64,000 bases of DNA from Pseudomonas lini (GCF_030812475.1 NZ_JAUSSR010000013.1:62001-126000); one strand, 5' to 3'. Positions 33,087 to 42,426 are shown, numbered from the stretch's first letter. A program made the numbers and translations. The notes: generated by a model not told the origin, from the sequence alone.

Positions 33087-33632
33087 ATGAGTAGCCTGTC
33101 CGTTTACCCTGTCAGCAGTCCGGAACTGCCGAACAAGGTACTGACCCACTTCGACGATATCGCCTCGACCCTGGCCGAACAGGGCGTGCGCTTTGCCCGC
33201 TGGCAAGCCGCGACCAGGCTCCAGCCCGGCGCCAGCCCGGAAGACATCATCGGCGCCTACCAGGCGCCGATCGACGAGCTGATGACCGAGCAGGGGTATA
33301 TCAACGTTGATGTGGTCAGCCAGACCAGCGATCACCCGCAAACAGCCGAGCTGCGGGCCGGCCTCCTCAAGGAGCAAAGCTGTAGCGAAGACGTCGTGCG
33401 ATTTTTCGTTGCCGGTCGTGGCTTGTTCAACCTGCATATCGGCGATTACGTCTACGCGGTGCTTTGCGAGAAGAACGACCTGATCTCGATTCCGGCCGGT
33501 ACGCCGCACTGGTTCGATAGCGGTGAGCATCCGCATTTCGTCGCGATCCGTCTGTTCAATCAGCCGGAAGGCGGGAAAACTGAATTCACCGGCGCGGACA
33601 TTGCCAGCCGCTTTGCGCTGCTTGAGGATTGA
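33087..33632 (+). CDS. Acireductone dioxygenase (MtnD) family protein with degenerate metal site
   Basis: The 181-residue cupin aligns end to end with acireductone dioxygenases of the methionine salvage pathway, including SVYPVSSPELPNKVLTHFDD, VRFFVAGRGLFNLHI, YVYAVLCEKNDLISIPAGT and PHWFD. Known enzymes bind Fe or Ni through H-x-H-x3-E plus a later His. Here the first motif reads EQSCSEDVVRFF: the two His and the Glu are Gln97, Cys99 and Val103. Only the last His (His141) remains. The reading frame is intact and the flanking residues are conserved, so this is not a frameshift. No other mtn gene is nearby. Normal dioxygenase activity seems unlikely; a different metal or function is possible. 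Confidence 0.87.
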   Translation: MSSLSVYPVSSPELPNKVLTHFDDIASTLAEQGVRFARWQAATRLQPGASPEDIIGAYQAPIDELMTEQGYINVDVVSQTSDHPQTAELRAGLLKEQSCSEDVVRFFVAGRGLFNLHIGDYVYAVLCEKNDLISIPAGTPHWFDSGEHPHFVAIRLFNQPEGGKTEFTGADIASRFALLED

Positions 33633-33683
33633 GTAGAGGCGGCCTACCGGCTGGCCGGGCTCTCTGATCCGCATGCATCAAAA

Positions 33684-33838
33684 TGTAGGAGCCGGCTTGC
33701 CGGCGAAGGCGGCCTGAAGCCATGCAGCGCCCATGAAGACGCCTTCGCCGGCAAGCCGGCTCCTACAGTAGGATTGGGTACATCCGGAAGACCAGGTTGG
33801 CTGTCAGGACGCCTTCGCCGGCAAGCCGGCTCCTACAG
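33684..33838. repeat. REP cluster of three elements
   Basis: A regular inverted pair (33684-33768) of the TGTAGGAGCCGGCTTGCCGG type is followed by one extra inverted element (33811-33838). Confidence 0.85.
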
Positions 33839-33843
33839 AAACA

Positions 33844-33884
33844 ACACAGGCCGTGAAGCGAAAGCATTCACGGCCTGTGTGTTT
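33844..33884. terminator. Intrinsic terminator of the DUF3509 gene
   Basis: ACACAGGCCGTGAA/TTCACGGCCTGTGT perfect stem just past the DUF3509 stop, flanked by A and T runs. Confidence 0.8.
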
Positions 33885-33900
33885 AAAGCCCGGGAACGGT

Positions 33901-34179
33901 TTACGCCGAGTGATAAGTCGGCAGGGCAAACCGTTGCTGGCTTTGCAGCATGGAGATCTGCGGTAGTTCGCTGGCCTGCTCCGCGAGGTCGCGGCGGATC
34001 GCACTGATCACCCACGACAGCTGATCCCCAGCGTGCAATTGCTGGTAGGAAATCGAGCGCTTGAACACTTTGCCTTCGGTGCTGCGCAGGGTCAGCAGGA
34101 TGCCACCGTCCGGACGTGGCTGGGTGGTCACTTCGAAGTTGGAGAACAGGGACGCAAATTTTTCTTGAATCAGGCTCAT
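33901..34179 (-). CDS. DUF3509 family protein
   Basis: The 92-residue protein starts at the ATG at 34179 (MSLIQEKFASLFSNFEVTTQ) with CGGAG upstream; a longer frame to 34215 is not supported. The sequence PRPDGGILLTLRSTEGKVFK, then RSISYQQLHAGDQLSWVISA and IRRDLAEQ, is the pattern of DUF3509, a small Pseudomonas-type family of unknown function. No signal peptide or membrane segment. It is monocistronic, with a terminator at 33844-33884. Confidence 0.85.
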   Translation of the reverse strand: MSLIQEKFASLFSNFEVTTQPRPDGGILLTLRSTEGKVFKRSISYQQLHAGDQLSWVISAIRRDLAEQASELPQISMLQSQQRFALPTYHSA

Positions 34180-34524
34180 GTCTATCGGCTCCGTTAGCAC
34201 TTGATTGGCAAGCATGGAGAGGTAGTTGCAGCCTTTGTGCCAGCCTTTGAAATTTAAAAAACCCTTTTAAATCAATAGCTTAATTTCTCGGCGATTTCAG
34301 TATCTCGTGCAATCTGCATGAACGGTCATCGTGCATCCTGCATTTTGCGTGGTTGCTGTTGTTTCAATGGAACCAATAGCCAGCCCGATACTCGCGATTT
34401 CGCCTGCCGGGATCGTGGATACAAAACATTTCAAAAACCGCGTGTACAGCCCGGGAAGCCCTGACGTATTTTCGGCCTCAATCAAACGCCGCCCGAAAAT
34501 AAAAAACATCGAACGGGAGCCTGC
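34180..34524. other. Divergent intergenic region, DUF3509 / acyl-CoA synthetase
   Basis: The 345 bases must hold both promoters. The stretch 34245-34285 is AT-rich (AAATTTAAAAAACCC). No palindrome or other feature stands out. Confidence 0.4.
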
Positions 34525-36360
34525 ATGAGTACGCCGCACGACACGATTACCTGGGGCATGATGCTCCGCAAGCTGCCGGCCATTGCCAAAGCCATCCCCC
34601 GTGTGGTGAAAGGCATGAAAGCCGCCAACGTCAAAGACCCGACCCAACCCTGTGGACTGGGCTGGAGCTTCGAGCAGGCGACCTTGCGCAATCCCGAGGG
34701 TCCGGCATTGCTGCAGGGCGAGGTGGCGCTGACTTATGCACAGGTCAATCAATGGGCGAATCGCATCGCCCATCACTTGATTGCCCAAGGCATCCGCAAG
34801 GGCGACGGGGTGGCGGTGTTCATCGAGAACCGCCCGGAACTGCTGGTGACGATTCTGGCGGTGGCCAAGGTCGGTGCGATCAGCGCCTTGCTCAATACCT
34901 CGCAAACCCGCGACACCCTGGCCCATAGCCTGAACCTGGCGGCACCCGTGGCAATCATTGTCGGCGAGGAACTGGTCCCGGCGTTTTCGGCGGTGCGCGA
35001 GCGGGTGTCGATCACGCCTGCGCGCAGCTGGTTCGTCGCCGATCAATGCACCTATACCCATCCGGGCATTGCGCCAGAAGGGTTCATCAACCTGATGGCG
35101 GCCAGCGTCGATGCGTGCAGTGACAACCCGGCCAGCAGCCGACAGGTGTATCTCGACGACCCTTGTTTCTACATCTACACCTCCGGTACCACCGGGTTGC
35201 CCAAGGCCGGTGTGTTCAAGCATGGCCGGTGGATGCGCAGTTCCGCCAGCTTCGGCTTGATCGCGCTGGCCATGCGACCCGAGGATGTCGTGTATTGCAC
35301 CTTGCCGCTTTATCACGCCACCGGGCTGTGCGTGTGCTGGGGCTCGGCGATCAGTGGCGCTTCGGGCTTTGCCATCCGCCGCAAGTTCAGCGCCAGCCAG
35401 TTCTGGAACGACGTGCGCCAGTACCGTGCGACGACCCTCGGCTACGTCGGGGAATTGTGCCGTTACCTGGTGGACCAGCCGCCCGCTGGCGACGATAACC
35501 AGCACAGCGTGACGAAGATGATCGGCAATGGCCTGCGCCCCGGTGCCTGGCGCGAATTCAAGACGCGATTCGGGGTAAAACATATCTGCGAACTGTACGC
35601 CGCCAGTGACGGCAACATCGGCTTCACCAACGTGCTGAACTTCGACAACACTGTGGGGTTTTCCCTGATGTCATGGGAACTGGTGGCGTACGACCACGAC
35701 AGTGGCTTGCCGACTCGCAACGCCAGGGGCTTCATGCGTAAGGTAGCCAAAGGCGAGCAGGGCTTGCTGCTGGCGAAGATCGACGACAAGGCGCCGCTGG
35801 ACGGTTACACCGATCCACAGAAGACCGAAAAGGCCGTGCTCCACGATGTGTTCGAGAAAGGCGACCGCTACTTCAACACTGGCGACCTGATGCGCAACAT
35901 CGGTTTCGGCCATGCCCGGTTCGTCGATCGTCTGGGTGACACCTATCGCTGGAAGGGCGAAAACGTCTCGACCACCGAGGTCGAGAACATCCTTCTGCAG
36001 CACCCGAACATTTGCGAAGCCGTGGCCTATGGCGTGGAGATCCGCAACACCAACGGTCGCGCCGGGATGGCCGCGATCACCCCCGCCGAATCCCTGGCGA
36101 CCCTGGATTTCAGCGAACTGCTGGCCTTTGCCCGGGAGCGGATGCCGGCCTATGCCGTGCCCTTGTTCCTGCGGGTCAAAGTGAAGATGGAGACCACCGG
36201 GACCTTCAAATACCAGAAAACCCGGCTCAAGGATGAAGCCTTCGACCCGGGCAGGACCGGTGATGATCCGATTTATGCCTGGCTGCCGGGGACCGGGACG
36301 TACGTGCCGGTCACCGGGCAATTGCTGACTGACATTCATGGCGGCAAGTACCGTTATTGA
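34525..36360 (+). CDS. Long-chain acyl-CoA synthetase, FATP-like
   Basis: The 611-residue AMP-forming enzyme activates fatty acids with ATP and CoA. It starts at the ATG at 34525 (GGGAG upstream). YIYTSGTTGLPKAGVFKHGR is the AMP-binding signature; LPLYHATGLCVCWGSAISGA, ELYAASDGNIGF, YFNTGDLMRNIGFGHARFVD and YRWKGENVSTTEVENIL are later motifs. The DGN (in place of the usual TEG) and the C-terminal GTFKYQKTRLKDEAFDP are marks of the FATP/very-long-chain branch rather than FadD. Chain-length preference cannot be read. No neighbour suggests an operon. Confidence 0.92.
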   Translation: MSTPHDTITWGMMLRKLPAIAKAIPRVVKGMKAANVKDPTQPCGLGWSFEQATLRNPEGPALLQGEVALTYAQVNQWANRIAHHLIAQGIRKGDGVAVFIENRPELLVTILAVAKVGAISALLNTSQTRDTLAHSLNLAAPVAIIVGEELVPAFSAVRERVSITPARSWFVADQCTYTHPGIAPEGFINLMAASVDACSDNPASSRQVYLDDPCFYIYTSGTTGLPKAGVFKHGRWMRSSASFGLIALAMRPEDVVYCTLPLYHATGLCVCWGSAISGASGFAIRRKFSASQFWNDVRQYRATTLGYVGELCRYLVDQPPAGDDNQHSVTKMIGNGLRPGAWREFKTRFGVKHICELYAASDGNIGFTNVLNFDNTVGFSLMSWELVAYDHDSGLPTRNARGFMRKVAKGEQGLLLAKIDDKAPLDGYTDPQKTEKAVLHDVFEKGDRYFNTGDLMRNIGFGHARFVDRLGDTYRWKGENVSTTEVENILLQHPNICEAVAYGVEIRNTNGRAGMAAITPAESLATLDFSELLAFARERMPAYAVPLFLRVKVKMETTGTFKYQKTRLKDEAFDPGRTGDDPIYAWLPGTGTYVPVTGQLLTDIHGGKYRY

Positions 36361-36456
36361 AGATGGCTATGGCGCTGCATGAGAAAAAACAAGTGACAGC
36401 TTCGAGGCTCATCGGGAAACTGTCGGCTTTGCGAATAACCGAAAGTGGAGCCCCCG

Positions 36457-36975
36457 ATGTCAGACCAAAGCCGCCAGATGACCCCCGAAGAAGCCGCTGA
36501 ATTTGCCGAACAGGTATTCAACAAGGCGCGCGAGGGCGATGCGGCCATGATGGCTGCGCTGCTGACCAAGGGCCTGCCGCCGAACCTGCGCAACCACAAG
36601 GGCGATACCTTGTTGATGCTGGCCGCTTACCACGGTCATGTGGAGACGGTAAAAGTCCTGCTCGAGCACAAGGCCGATCCGGAAATCCGCAACGACAACG
36701 GCCAGAGCCCGATTGCCGGCGCGGCGTTCAAGGGCGACCTGGCGACGGTCAAGGCGCTGGTCGAAGGCGGTGCGCAGGTTGAAGGTTCGTCCTTTGACGG
36801 GCGTACGGCGCTGATGATGGCGGCCATGTTCAATCGCGTCGAAATCGTCGACTACCTGATCGGCAAGGGCGCCGATCCGAAGGCCAAGGACGCCAATGGC
36901 GTCACTGCGCTGGATGCGGCCAAGACCATGGGGGCGGTGGATACCACGGCTCAATTGCAGAAATTGCTCGGCTGA
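36457..36975 (+). CDS. Ankyrin repeat protein
   Basis: The 172-residue protein starts at the ATG at 36457 with GTGGAG upstream. An N-terminal helix (MTPEEAAEFAEQVFNKAREG) leads to four ankyrin repeats: DAAMMAALLTKGLPPNLRNH, GDTLLMLAAYHGHVETVKVL, GQSPIAGAAFKGDLATVKAL and GRTALMMAAMFNRVEIVDYL, plus a capping repeat GVTALDAAKTMGA. There is no signal peptide, unlike the periplasmic AnkB. It should be a cytoplasmic protein-binding module; the partner is unknown. A REP pair follows it. Confidence 0.92.
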   Translation: MSDQSRQMTPEEAAEFAEQVFNKAREGDAAMMAALLTKGLPPNLRNHKGDTLLMLAAYHGHVETVKVLLEHKADPEIRNDNGQSPIAGAAFKGDLATVKALVEGGAQVEGSSFDGRTALMMAAMFNRVEIVDYLIGKGADPKAKDANGVTALDAAKTMGAVDTTAQLQKLLG

Positions 36976-37033
36976 TCGGCAACGTCCTCAGGCAAGCCAA
37001 ACGCCTGCGGCGAGGGGAGTTAAGACGCGGACC

Positions 37034-37123
37034 TGTAGGAGCTGGCTTGCCAGCGAAGGCGGTGTGCCAGGCGAGATCGATATCAACTGACAGACCGCCT
37101 TCGCTGGCAAGCCAGCTCCTACA
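37034..37123. repeat. REP pair (REPIN)
   Basis: TGTAGGAGCTGGCTTGCCAG with inverted partner GCTGGCAAGCCAGCTCCTAC, about 45 bases of spacer, between convergent genes. Confidence 0.85.
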
Positions 37124-37212
37124 AGTTCCGCGCTTGACTGGCTGGCATTGGGCCTGCCCCCTCGCCGCAGGAGTCCACTGACGCAAAGGGTGTTTCCAGA
37201 TCAACCAAAGTC

Positions 37213-38553
37213 TCAATACACCCACACCTCAACCCGCCGATTCCTGATTCGCCCCTCGTCCGCGTTATTGGCCGCCACCGGCATCTCGGCGCCATAGCCG
37301 CGAATCTCGCGCAGCACTACGCCGTTCTTCACCAGCTCCCGGCGCACGGCCATGGCGCGCAGTTTCGACAGCAGATCGGCCCGCGCCGGATCACGCTTGG
37401 CGTCGCCAAATCCCACTAGTGTCACCTGCCGCTGGCTCTTGTCCTGCTGCTCGATGTAGTCGAGCACCCTTGAGAGGTCTTGCCGGGCCTTGTTGTCCAG
37501 GGTTGCACTGCCTTCCTCGAAACGAAAATTGACCGTCAGCCGCTGGGCATGGCGGCTGAGCGCCTGATAACCCTCGGGCATCAGCGCATTCGGCGTGACG
37601 GCCATGGCCTGGACGGTCTGGGCGACAAAACCAGTGGCGGTGACGATGGCCTGACCCTCCCGGCTTTGGGCGAAGGCAAGCAATGCGTCGGCCCAGGGAT
37701 TGTTCCCGGTGGGCGGAAGGTAAAAGAACAGTCGACGGGACAGGGGATAGTCTTCCGTGGCGATCAGGCGGTCGAGCGGCAGCATGGCCTGGGACTGGCC
37801 GTCGGCGATGGCCACGGCTTTGGCCTGGCGCACGTAGGGCAGGCCGATGAAGCCGATGCCTTGCGGATCCAGGCTCACCGCGTCGGACAATTGCTCGCTG
37901 GATTCGAAACGTTCCGCGGTGCTGCTCAGCTTTTTCCCCCGCCCCGCGAGGACCAGCTCCTTGAACGTGTCATACGTGCCCGAATGGTCATCCCGCGCAT
38001 ACAGATGAATCGGCCCACCGCGACCGCCGACTGCCTCCCAGGTGCTGGCCTCGCCGCTGAAAATCCGCGCCAGTTGTTCGGTGTCGAGCTGATTCAACGG
38101 GTTCTGCGGATGAAGGATGATCGCCAGGCCATCGATGGCGATCACCTGCTCGGCGCCGGGTTGTTTCAGATCGCCCAGGGGTTGCAGGACTAGCCGTTCG
38201 CTGTCCTTGATCGGGCGCGAGGATGCGGCGAGATCGGCGGTGGCGGTTTTCAGGGCGGTGAAGCCGGTGCTGGATCCGTGGGCCGCAATGTCCACCACCA
38301 CCCGCCGCCCTTGCACGGTTTCGCCGACTACCCGCAGTTCGTTGGCGGTGTCCTGGGCTTCGCGATGAACCTTGAGCAGACCCTGCTCGCGCATCAAGCC
38401 TTCGACCAGTGCCGGACCGAGTGCGGCGCCGATCGTATTGGAACCCTGGATGCGCAGCACCGGACCCTGTTCGGGTATCGATAGATCACCGGCCGAAACC
38501 ACCAGTGGCAGGCTTGCGCAGAACACCCACAGGAACAACACGCGCAGCATCAT
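37213..38553 (-). CDS. Phosphate-binding-like (PstS) and OmpA domain fusion, exported
   Basis: The 446-residue protein starts at the ATG at 38553 (AGGTG upstream). MMLRVLFLWVFCASLPLVVS is a signal peptide. Residues about 30-300 form a PBP-like domain: RIQGSNTIGAALGPALVEGL, HGSSTGFTALKTATADLAAS, IAIDGLAIILHPQNPLNQL, IFSGEASTWEAVGGRGGPIH and DDHSGTYDTFKELVL are PstS-type motifs. Residues about 325-446 are an OmpA-like peptidoglycan-binding domain (FRFEEGSATLDNKARQDLSR, and GYGAEMPVAANNADEGRIRN with RRVEVWVY). This combination would hold a phosphate-type binding domain near the cell wall. No pst genes lie nearby. Ligand unknown. Confidence 0.9.
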   Translation of the reverse strand: MMLRVLFLWVFCASLPLVVSAGDLSIPEQGPVLRIQGSNTIGAALGPALVEGLMREQGLLKVHREAQDTANELRVVGETVQGRRVVVDIAAHGSSTGFTALKTATADLAASSRPIKDSERLVLQPLGDLKQPGAEQVIAIDGLAIILHPQNPLNQLDTEQLARIFSGEASTWEAVGGRGGPIHLYARDDHSGTYDTFKELVLAGRGKKLSSTAERFESSEQLSDAVSLDPQGIGFIGLPYVRQAKAVAIADGQSQAMLPLDRLIATEDYPLSRRLFFYLPPTGNNPWADALLAFAQSREGQAIVTATGFVAQTVQAMAVTPNALMPEGYQALSRHAQRLTVNFRFEEGSATLDNKARQDLSRVLDYIEQQDKSQRQVTLVGFGDAKRDPARADLLSKLRAMAVRRELVKNGVVLREIRGYGAEMPVAANNADEGRIRNRRVEVWVY

Positions 38554-38775
38554 GCCGGCACCTTGAAAGACCAGGAAAGTGCCGGGAGAATAAGTCAGTA
38601 ACGTGTCCGAAAGATGACAGATCAAAAGATCACAACCTGCGCGCCAGCCGATGCAGCCAGGTGCAGGACCCATCCTGATGCCAATCGGTTAAAACGCGGA
38701 ACCTGCGGGAGCAATCGGCGCCATGTTCCATCAATGACGCGTAGAATTGCGGCTTGAAGCGGATTTGAGGTTGCA

Positions 38776-41139
38776 GTGGTGGATTTACAGCGGGGCTTCG
38801 TCCTGACCCGGCATTGGCGCGACACACCGGCCGGCACGGAAGTCGAATTCTGGTTGGCGACCGATACCGGTCCCCGACGCATCCGCCTGCCTTGTCAGCC
38901 CTCGGTGGCGTTCATTCCGGCGGCTCAGCGCGAGCAGGCCGAGGCGCTGTTGCAGGGCGAAAAAAACCTCGAACTTCGACCGCTGGCCCTGCTGGATTTC
39001 GAGCATCGCCCGGTGCTCGGCCTGTATTGCCAGCAGCATGGGCAACTGATGCGCCTGGAAACCGCGCTGCGCAAGGCCGGCGTCGATGTGTTCGAAGCCG
39101 ACGTGCGTCCACCGGAACGCTACATGATGGAACGGTTCATCACGGCGCCGGTGGTGTTTGGCGGCACGCCCGGTGCCGAGGGTCTGTTGCTGGACGCGCA
39201 GATGAAACCCGATCCGGACTACCGGCCCGCGCTCAGGCTGGTGTCCCTGGACATCGAAACCACCGCCCAGGGCGAGTTGTATTCCATCGCCCTGGAAGGC
39301 TGCGGCGAGCGCCAGGTCTATATGCTGGGCCCGCCCAACGGCGACCACAGCGCCGTGGATTTTCAGCTCGAATACTGTGACTCGCGAACCCTGCTGCTGA
39401 AGAAACTCAATGAATGGTTCGCCCGCCATGATCCCGACGCGATCATCGGCTGGAACGTCGTGCAGTTCGACCTGCGCGTGCTGCACGAGCACGCTCGGCG
39501 CCTGGCGGTGCCGTTGCAGCTGGGGCGTGGCGGCGAGGAAATGCAGTGGCGCGAACATGGCAGCCGCAACCATTATTTCGCCTCGGCCGCCGGGCGATTG
39601 ATCATCGATGGCATCGAATCCCTGCGCTCGGCGACCTGGAATTTCCCCTCGTTCAGCCTGGAAAACGTCGCGCAAACCCTGCTCGGCGAGGGCAAGGCGA
39701 TCAGTACACCGTATCAGCGCATGGACGAAATCAATCGCATGTTCGCCGAGGACAAACCGGCCCTGGCCAAGTACAACCTCAAGGACTGCGAACTGGTCAC
39801 ACGGATTTTCGCCAAGACCGAGCTGCTGACCTTCTTGCTGGAACGGGCCAGCGTCACCGGTTTGCCAGCGGACCGTAGCGGCGGTTCGGTGGCGGCCTTC
39901 ACCCACCTGTACATGCCGCTGATGCACCGCCAGGGGTTCGTCGCGCCCAATCTGGGCAGCAAGCCCGCCCAAGCCAGCCCCGGCGGATTCGTCATGGACT
40001 CGCAACCGGGGCTGTATGAATCGGTGCTGGTGCTCGACTATAAGAGCCTCTACCCATCGATCATTCGCACCTTTCTCATCGACCCGGTGGGCCTGATCGA
40101 GGGCCTCAAGCATCCCGCAGACAGCGAGTCGGTGCAGGGCTTTCGCGGCGCGCGTTTTTCCAGGACCCGGCACTGCCTCCCGGCGATCGTCGCCCGCGTC
40201 GCCGAAGGCCGGGAAACCGCCAAGCGCGAACACAACGCGCCGCTATCCCAGGCCTTGAAGATCATCATGAACGCCTTCTACGGCGTGCTCGGCTCCAGTG
40301 GTTGCCGCTTCTTCGACACGCGCCTGGCGTCGTCCATCACCCTGCGCGGTCACGAAATCATGCTGCGCACCCGACAGTTGATCGAAGCCCAGGGCCACAC
40401 GGTGATCTACGGCGATACCGACTCGACCTTCGTCTGGCTGCGTCGCGCCCACGGTCAGCAGGAAGCGGCGCAGATCGGCCACGCCCTGGTGAGCCACGTC
40501 AATCAGTGGTGGTGCGAACATGTACGGCAGGAATATGGCCTGGAAAGCGCCCTGGAGTTGCAGTTCGAAACCCACTACAAACGCTTTTTGATGCCGACCA
40601 TTCGCGGCGCGGAGGAGGGCAGCAAGAAACGCTATGCCGGGCTGGTGACCCGCGCCGACGGCAGCGATGAAATGGTTTACAAGGGCCTGGAAACCGTGCG
40701 CACCGACTGGTCGCCGCTGGCCCGGCAATTCCAGCAGGAGCTGTACCTGCGCATCTTCAATCGCCAGCCGTATCAGGATTACGTGCGCGATTATGTGCGC
40801 AAGACCCTGGCCGGTGAGTTCGATGACCGGCTGATCTACCGCAAGCGCCTGCGCCGCACCCTCGACGACTATCAGCGCAACGTGCCGCCCCACGTCCGCG
40901 CGGCGCGGATCGCCGACGACTACAACGACCGTCAGGGCCGGCCGCGGCAGTATCAGAACGGCGGCTGGATCAGCTACGTGATCAGCGTCGCCGGGCCCGA
41001 ACCGCTGGAGATCCGCAGCGCGCCCATCGATTACGACCACTACGTCACCCGGCAATTGCAACCGGTGGCGGATGCGATCCTGCCCTTCGTCGACGACGAC
41101 TTCTCAACCCTGATTGGCGGTCAACTAGGCCTGTTTTGA
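38776..41139 (+). CDS. polB: DNA polymerase II (family B)
   Basis: The 787 residues match E. coli Pol II (783). The SOS-linked polymerase restarts and proofreads replication past damage. The start is GTG 38776 behind GAGG. The 3'-5' exonuclease motifs are VSLDIETTAQGELYS (ExoI), GWNVVQFDLRVL (ExoII) and KYNLKDCELVTRIF (ExoIII, YxxxD). Polymerase motifs are VLDYKSLYPSIIRTFLIDP (A), KIIMNAFYGVLGSSGCRFFD (B) and VIYGDTDSTFVWL (C), all with catalytic Asp intact. No LexA-like CTG-N10-CAG was obvious in the short leader. Its 3' end overlaps the convergent DUF1810 gene by 15 bases. Confidence 0.96.
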   Translation: MVDLQRGFVLTRHWRDTPAGTEVEFWLATDTGPRRIRLPCQPSVAFIPAAQREQAEALLQGEKNLELRPLALLDFEHRPVLGLYCQQHGQLMRLETALRKAGVDVFEADVRPPERYMMERFITAPVVFGGTPGAEGLLLDAQMKPDPDYRPALRLVSLDIETTAQGELYSIALEGCGERQVYMLGPPNGDHSAVDFQLEYCDSRTLLLKKLNEWFARHDPDAIIGWNVVQFDLRVLHEHARRLAVPLQLGRGGEEMQWREHGSRNHYFASAAGRLIIDGIESLRSATWNFPSFSLENVAQTLLGEGKAISTPYQRMDEINRMFAEDKPALAKYNLKDCELVTRIFAKTELLTFLLERASVTGLPADRSGGSVAAFTHLYMPLMHRQGFVAPNLGSKPAQASPGGFVMDSQPGLYESVLVLDYKSLYPSIIRTFLIDPVGLIEGLKHPADSESVQGFRGARFSRTRHCLPAIVARVAEGRETAKREHNAPLSQALKIIMNAFYGVLGSSGCRFFDTRLASSITLRGHEIMLRTRQLIEAQGHTVIYGDTDSTFVWLRRAHGQQEAAQIGHALVSHVNQWWCEHVRQEYGLESALELQFETHYKRFLMPTIRGAEEGSKKRYAGLVTRADGSDEMVYKGLETVRTDWSPLARQFQQELYLRIFNRQPYQDYVRDYVRKTLAGEFDDRLIYRKRLRRTLDDYQRNVPPHVRAARIADDYNDRQGRPRQYQNGGWISYVISVAGPEPLEIRSAPIDYDHYVTRQLQPVADAILPFVDDDFSTLIGGQLGLF

Positions 41140-41574
41140 GTCCATCAGCGTCAGCGTCCAGGCGTCGGGAATGCCGTGGAAATACTGATCCAGCGCCCGG
41201 TTGAAAAGGTTGTCCTCGGTATCGACCTGGGCAAACAGCGTCATCGAGGAGTGAAACTTGAGCTCGTCTGGATGGCCGAAAATGGCCGCAATCGAGCGAT
41301 GCTCGATGTTCAGGACCAATTGCGTGCAAGTGCGCAGGCGCGTGCTCAACACGGGGTGCTGGAGGTAGGCCTGCGCCTCCGCGGCGGATCGAATCGCGTA
41401 GCGACGGGACATCTCACTGTCGCCAAGTCCGGTGAATTGCGGAAAGATGAACCACATCCAGTGGCTGCGCTTGCGGCCATCACTGAGCTCATCCTGAACC
41501 CGGTCGAACACCGGGTCCTGCGCCTGAATGAAGCGTTTGAGGTCGAACCTGTCGAGTGGATCGGTGCTTCTCAT
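41125..41574 (-). CDS. DUF1810 family protein
   Basis: The 149-residue protein starts at the ATG at 41574 with GAGGG seven bases upstream; a TTG two codons earlier is less likely. The family pattern is clear: FDLKRFIQAQDPVFDRVQDE, RSHWMWFIFPQFTGLG, SRRYAIRSAAEAQAYLQHP and MTLFAQVDTEDNLFNRALDQ with YFHG. DUF1810 proteins are small, soluble and of unknown function. The 3' end overlaps polB in convergent orientation. Confidence 0.92.
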   Translation of the reverse strand: MRSTDPLDRFDLKRFIQAQDPVFDRVQDELSDGRKRSHWMWFIFPQFTGLGDSEMSRRYAIRSAAEAQAYLQHPVLSTRLRTCTQLVLNIEHRSIAAIFGHPDELKFHSSMTLFAQVDTEDNLFNRALDQYFHGIPDAWTLTLMDSKQA

Positions 41575-41604
41575 GCGCAAACCCTCTGACCAAACCGCGA
41601 TGGC

Positions 41605-42426
41605 TCAGACCATGGCCAATCGCTGCTTTCGTTGCGGCGCGTGAAACGCGTGGTCCAGCGCCTCCAGATCCCCGGCTTCAAGCCGCAATTGCACGGCTTG
41701 CGCATTCAGTCGCACATGTTCAGGTCTGACCGCTTTGGGGATGGCGATCACGTCGTCCTGGCGAAGAATCCATGCCAGTGCGATCTGGGCCGGCGTCGCC
41801 TCGTGATGGGCGGCAACCCGCTGGAGCGTCGGGTGCGTCAGCAGTTGCCCACCCTGGCCGATCGGACAGTAGGCCATGATCGGCAGGCGATGCTGCTGGC
41901 ACCAGGGCAGCAGATCGAATTCTATGCCGCGTTCTTCAAGATTGTAGAGTACCTGGTTAGTGGCGCAGGCCGGCGCGGCCAGTTCGTGCAGGTCAGCCAG
42001 GTCGAAATTGGACACGCCCCAGCGGCCGATCTTGCCGGCTTCGCGCAGGCGTTCGAACGCTTCGACGGTTTCCTCCAGGGGATACTGGCCACGCCAGTGC
42101 AACAGGTACAAATCAATGTAGTCGGTACCCAGCCGTTGCAGACTGCGCTCACACGCCTGGGGAATACCCTTGCGGCTGGCGTTGTGCGGGTACACCTTGC
42201 TGACCAGGAACACCTGGTCGCGCAAACCGGCGATGGCTTCACCCACCACCTGCTCGGCGCCACCTTCTGCGTACATTTCAGCGGAGTCGATCAGGGTCAT
42301 GCCCAGCTCGATGCCCAAGCGCAACGCCGCTACTTCCTGGCTGCGCTGCGATGGATCCTCCCCCATGTGCCAGGTGCCCTGGCCGATGACCGGTACGTTG
42401 ACGCCTGCCAGTTCGAGGGTGCGCAT
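41605..42426 (-). CDS. Aldo/keto reductase
   Basis: The 273-residue NADPH-dependent oxidoreductase starts at the ATG at 42426 behind AAGGAGACG. The TIM-barrel motifs are GMTLIDSAEMYAEGGAEQVV (catalytic Asp and Tyr), VFLVSKVYPHNASRKG (Lys), and YIDLYLLHWRGQYPLEETVE (His). GRWGVSNFDLADLHEL and the NADPH-binding IAIPKAVRPEHVRLN follow. The pattern resembles the E. coli YeaE group, which reduces methylglyoxal and other aldehydes. The physiological substrate is unknown. It lies 30 bases downstream of the DUF1810 start on the same strand. Confidence 0.92.
   Translation of the reverse strand: MRTLELAGVNVPVIGQGTWHMGEDPSQRSQEVAALRLGIELGMTLIDSAEMYAEGGAEQVVGEAIAGLRDQVFLVSKVYPHNASRKGIPQACERSLQRLGTDYIDLYLLHWRGQYPLEETVEAFERLREAGKIGRWGVSNFDLADLHELAAPACATNQVLYNLEERGIEFDLLPWCQQHRLPIMAYCPIGQGGQLLTHPTLQRVAAHHEATPAQIALAWILRQDDVIAIPKAVRPEHVRLNAQAVQLRLEAGDLEALDHAFHAPQRKQRLAMV

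Noticed and set aside
34297..35583. Long minus-strand frame of 428 residues
   Set aside because: Antisense shadow of the acyl-CoA synthetase gene, extended by GC-rich codon bias.
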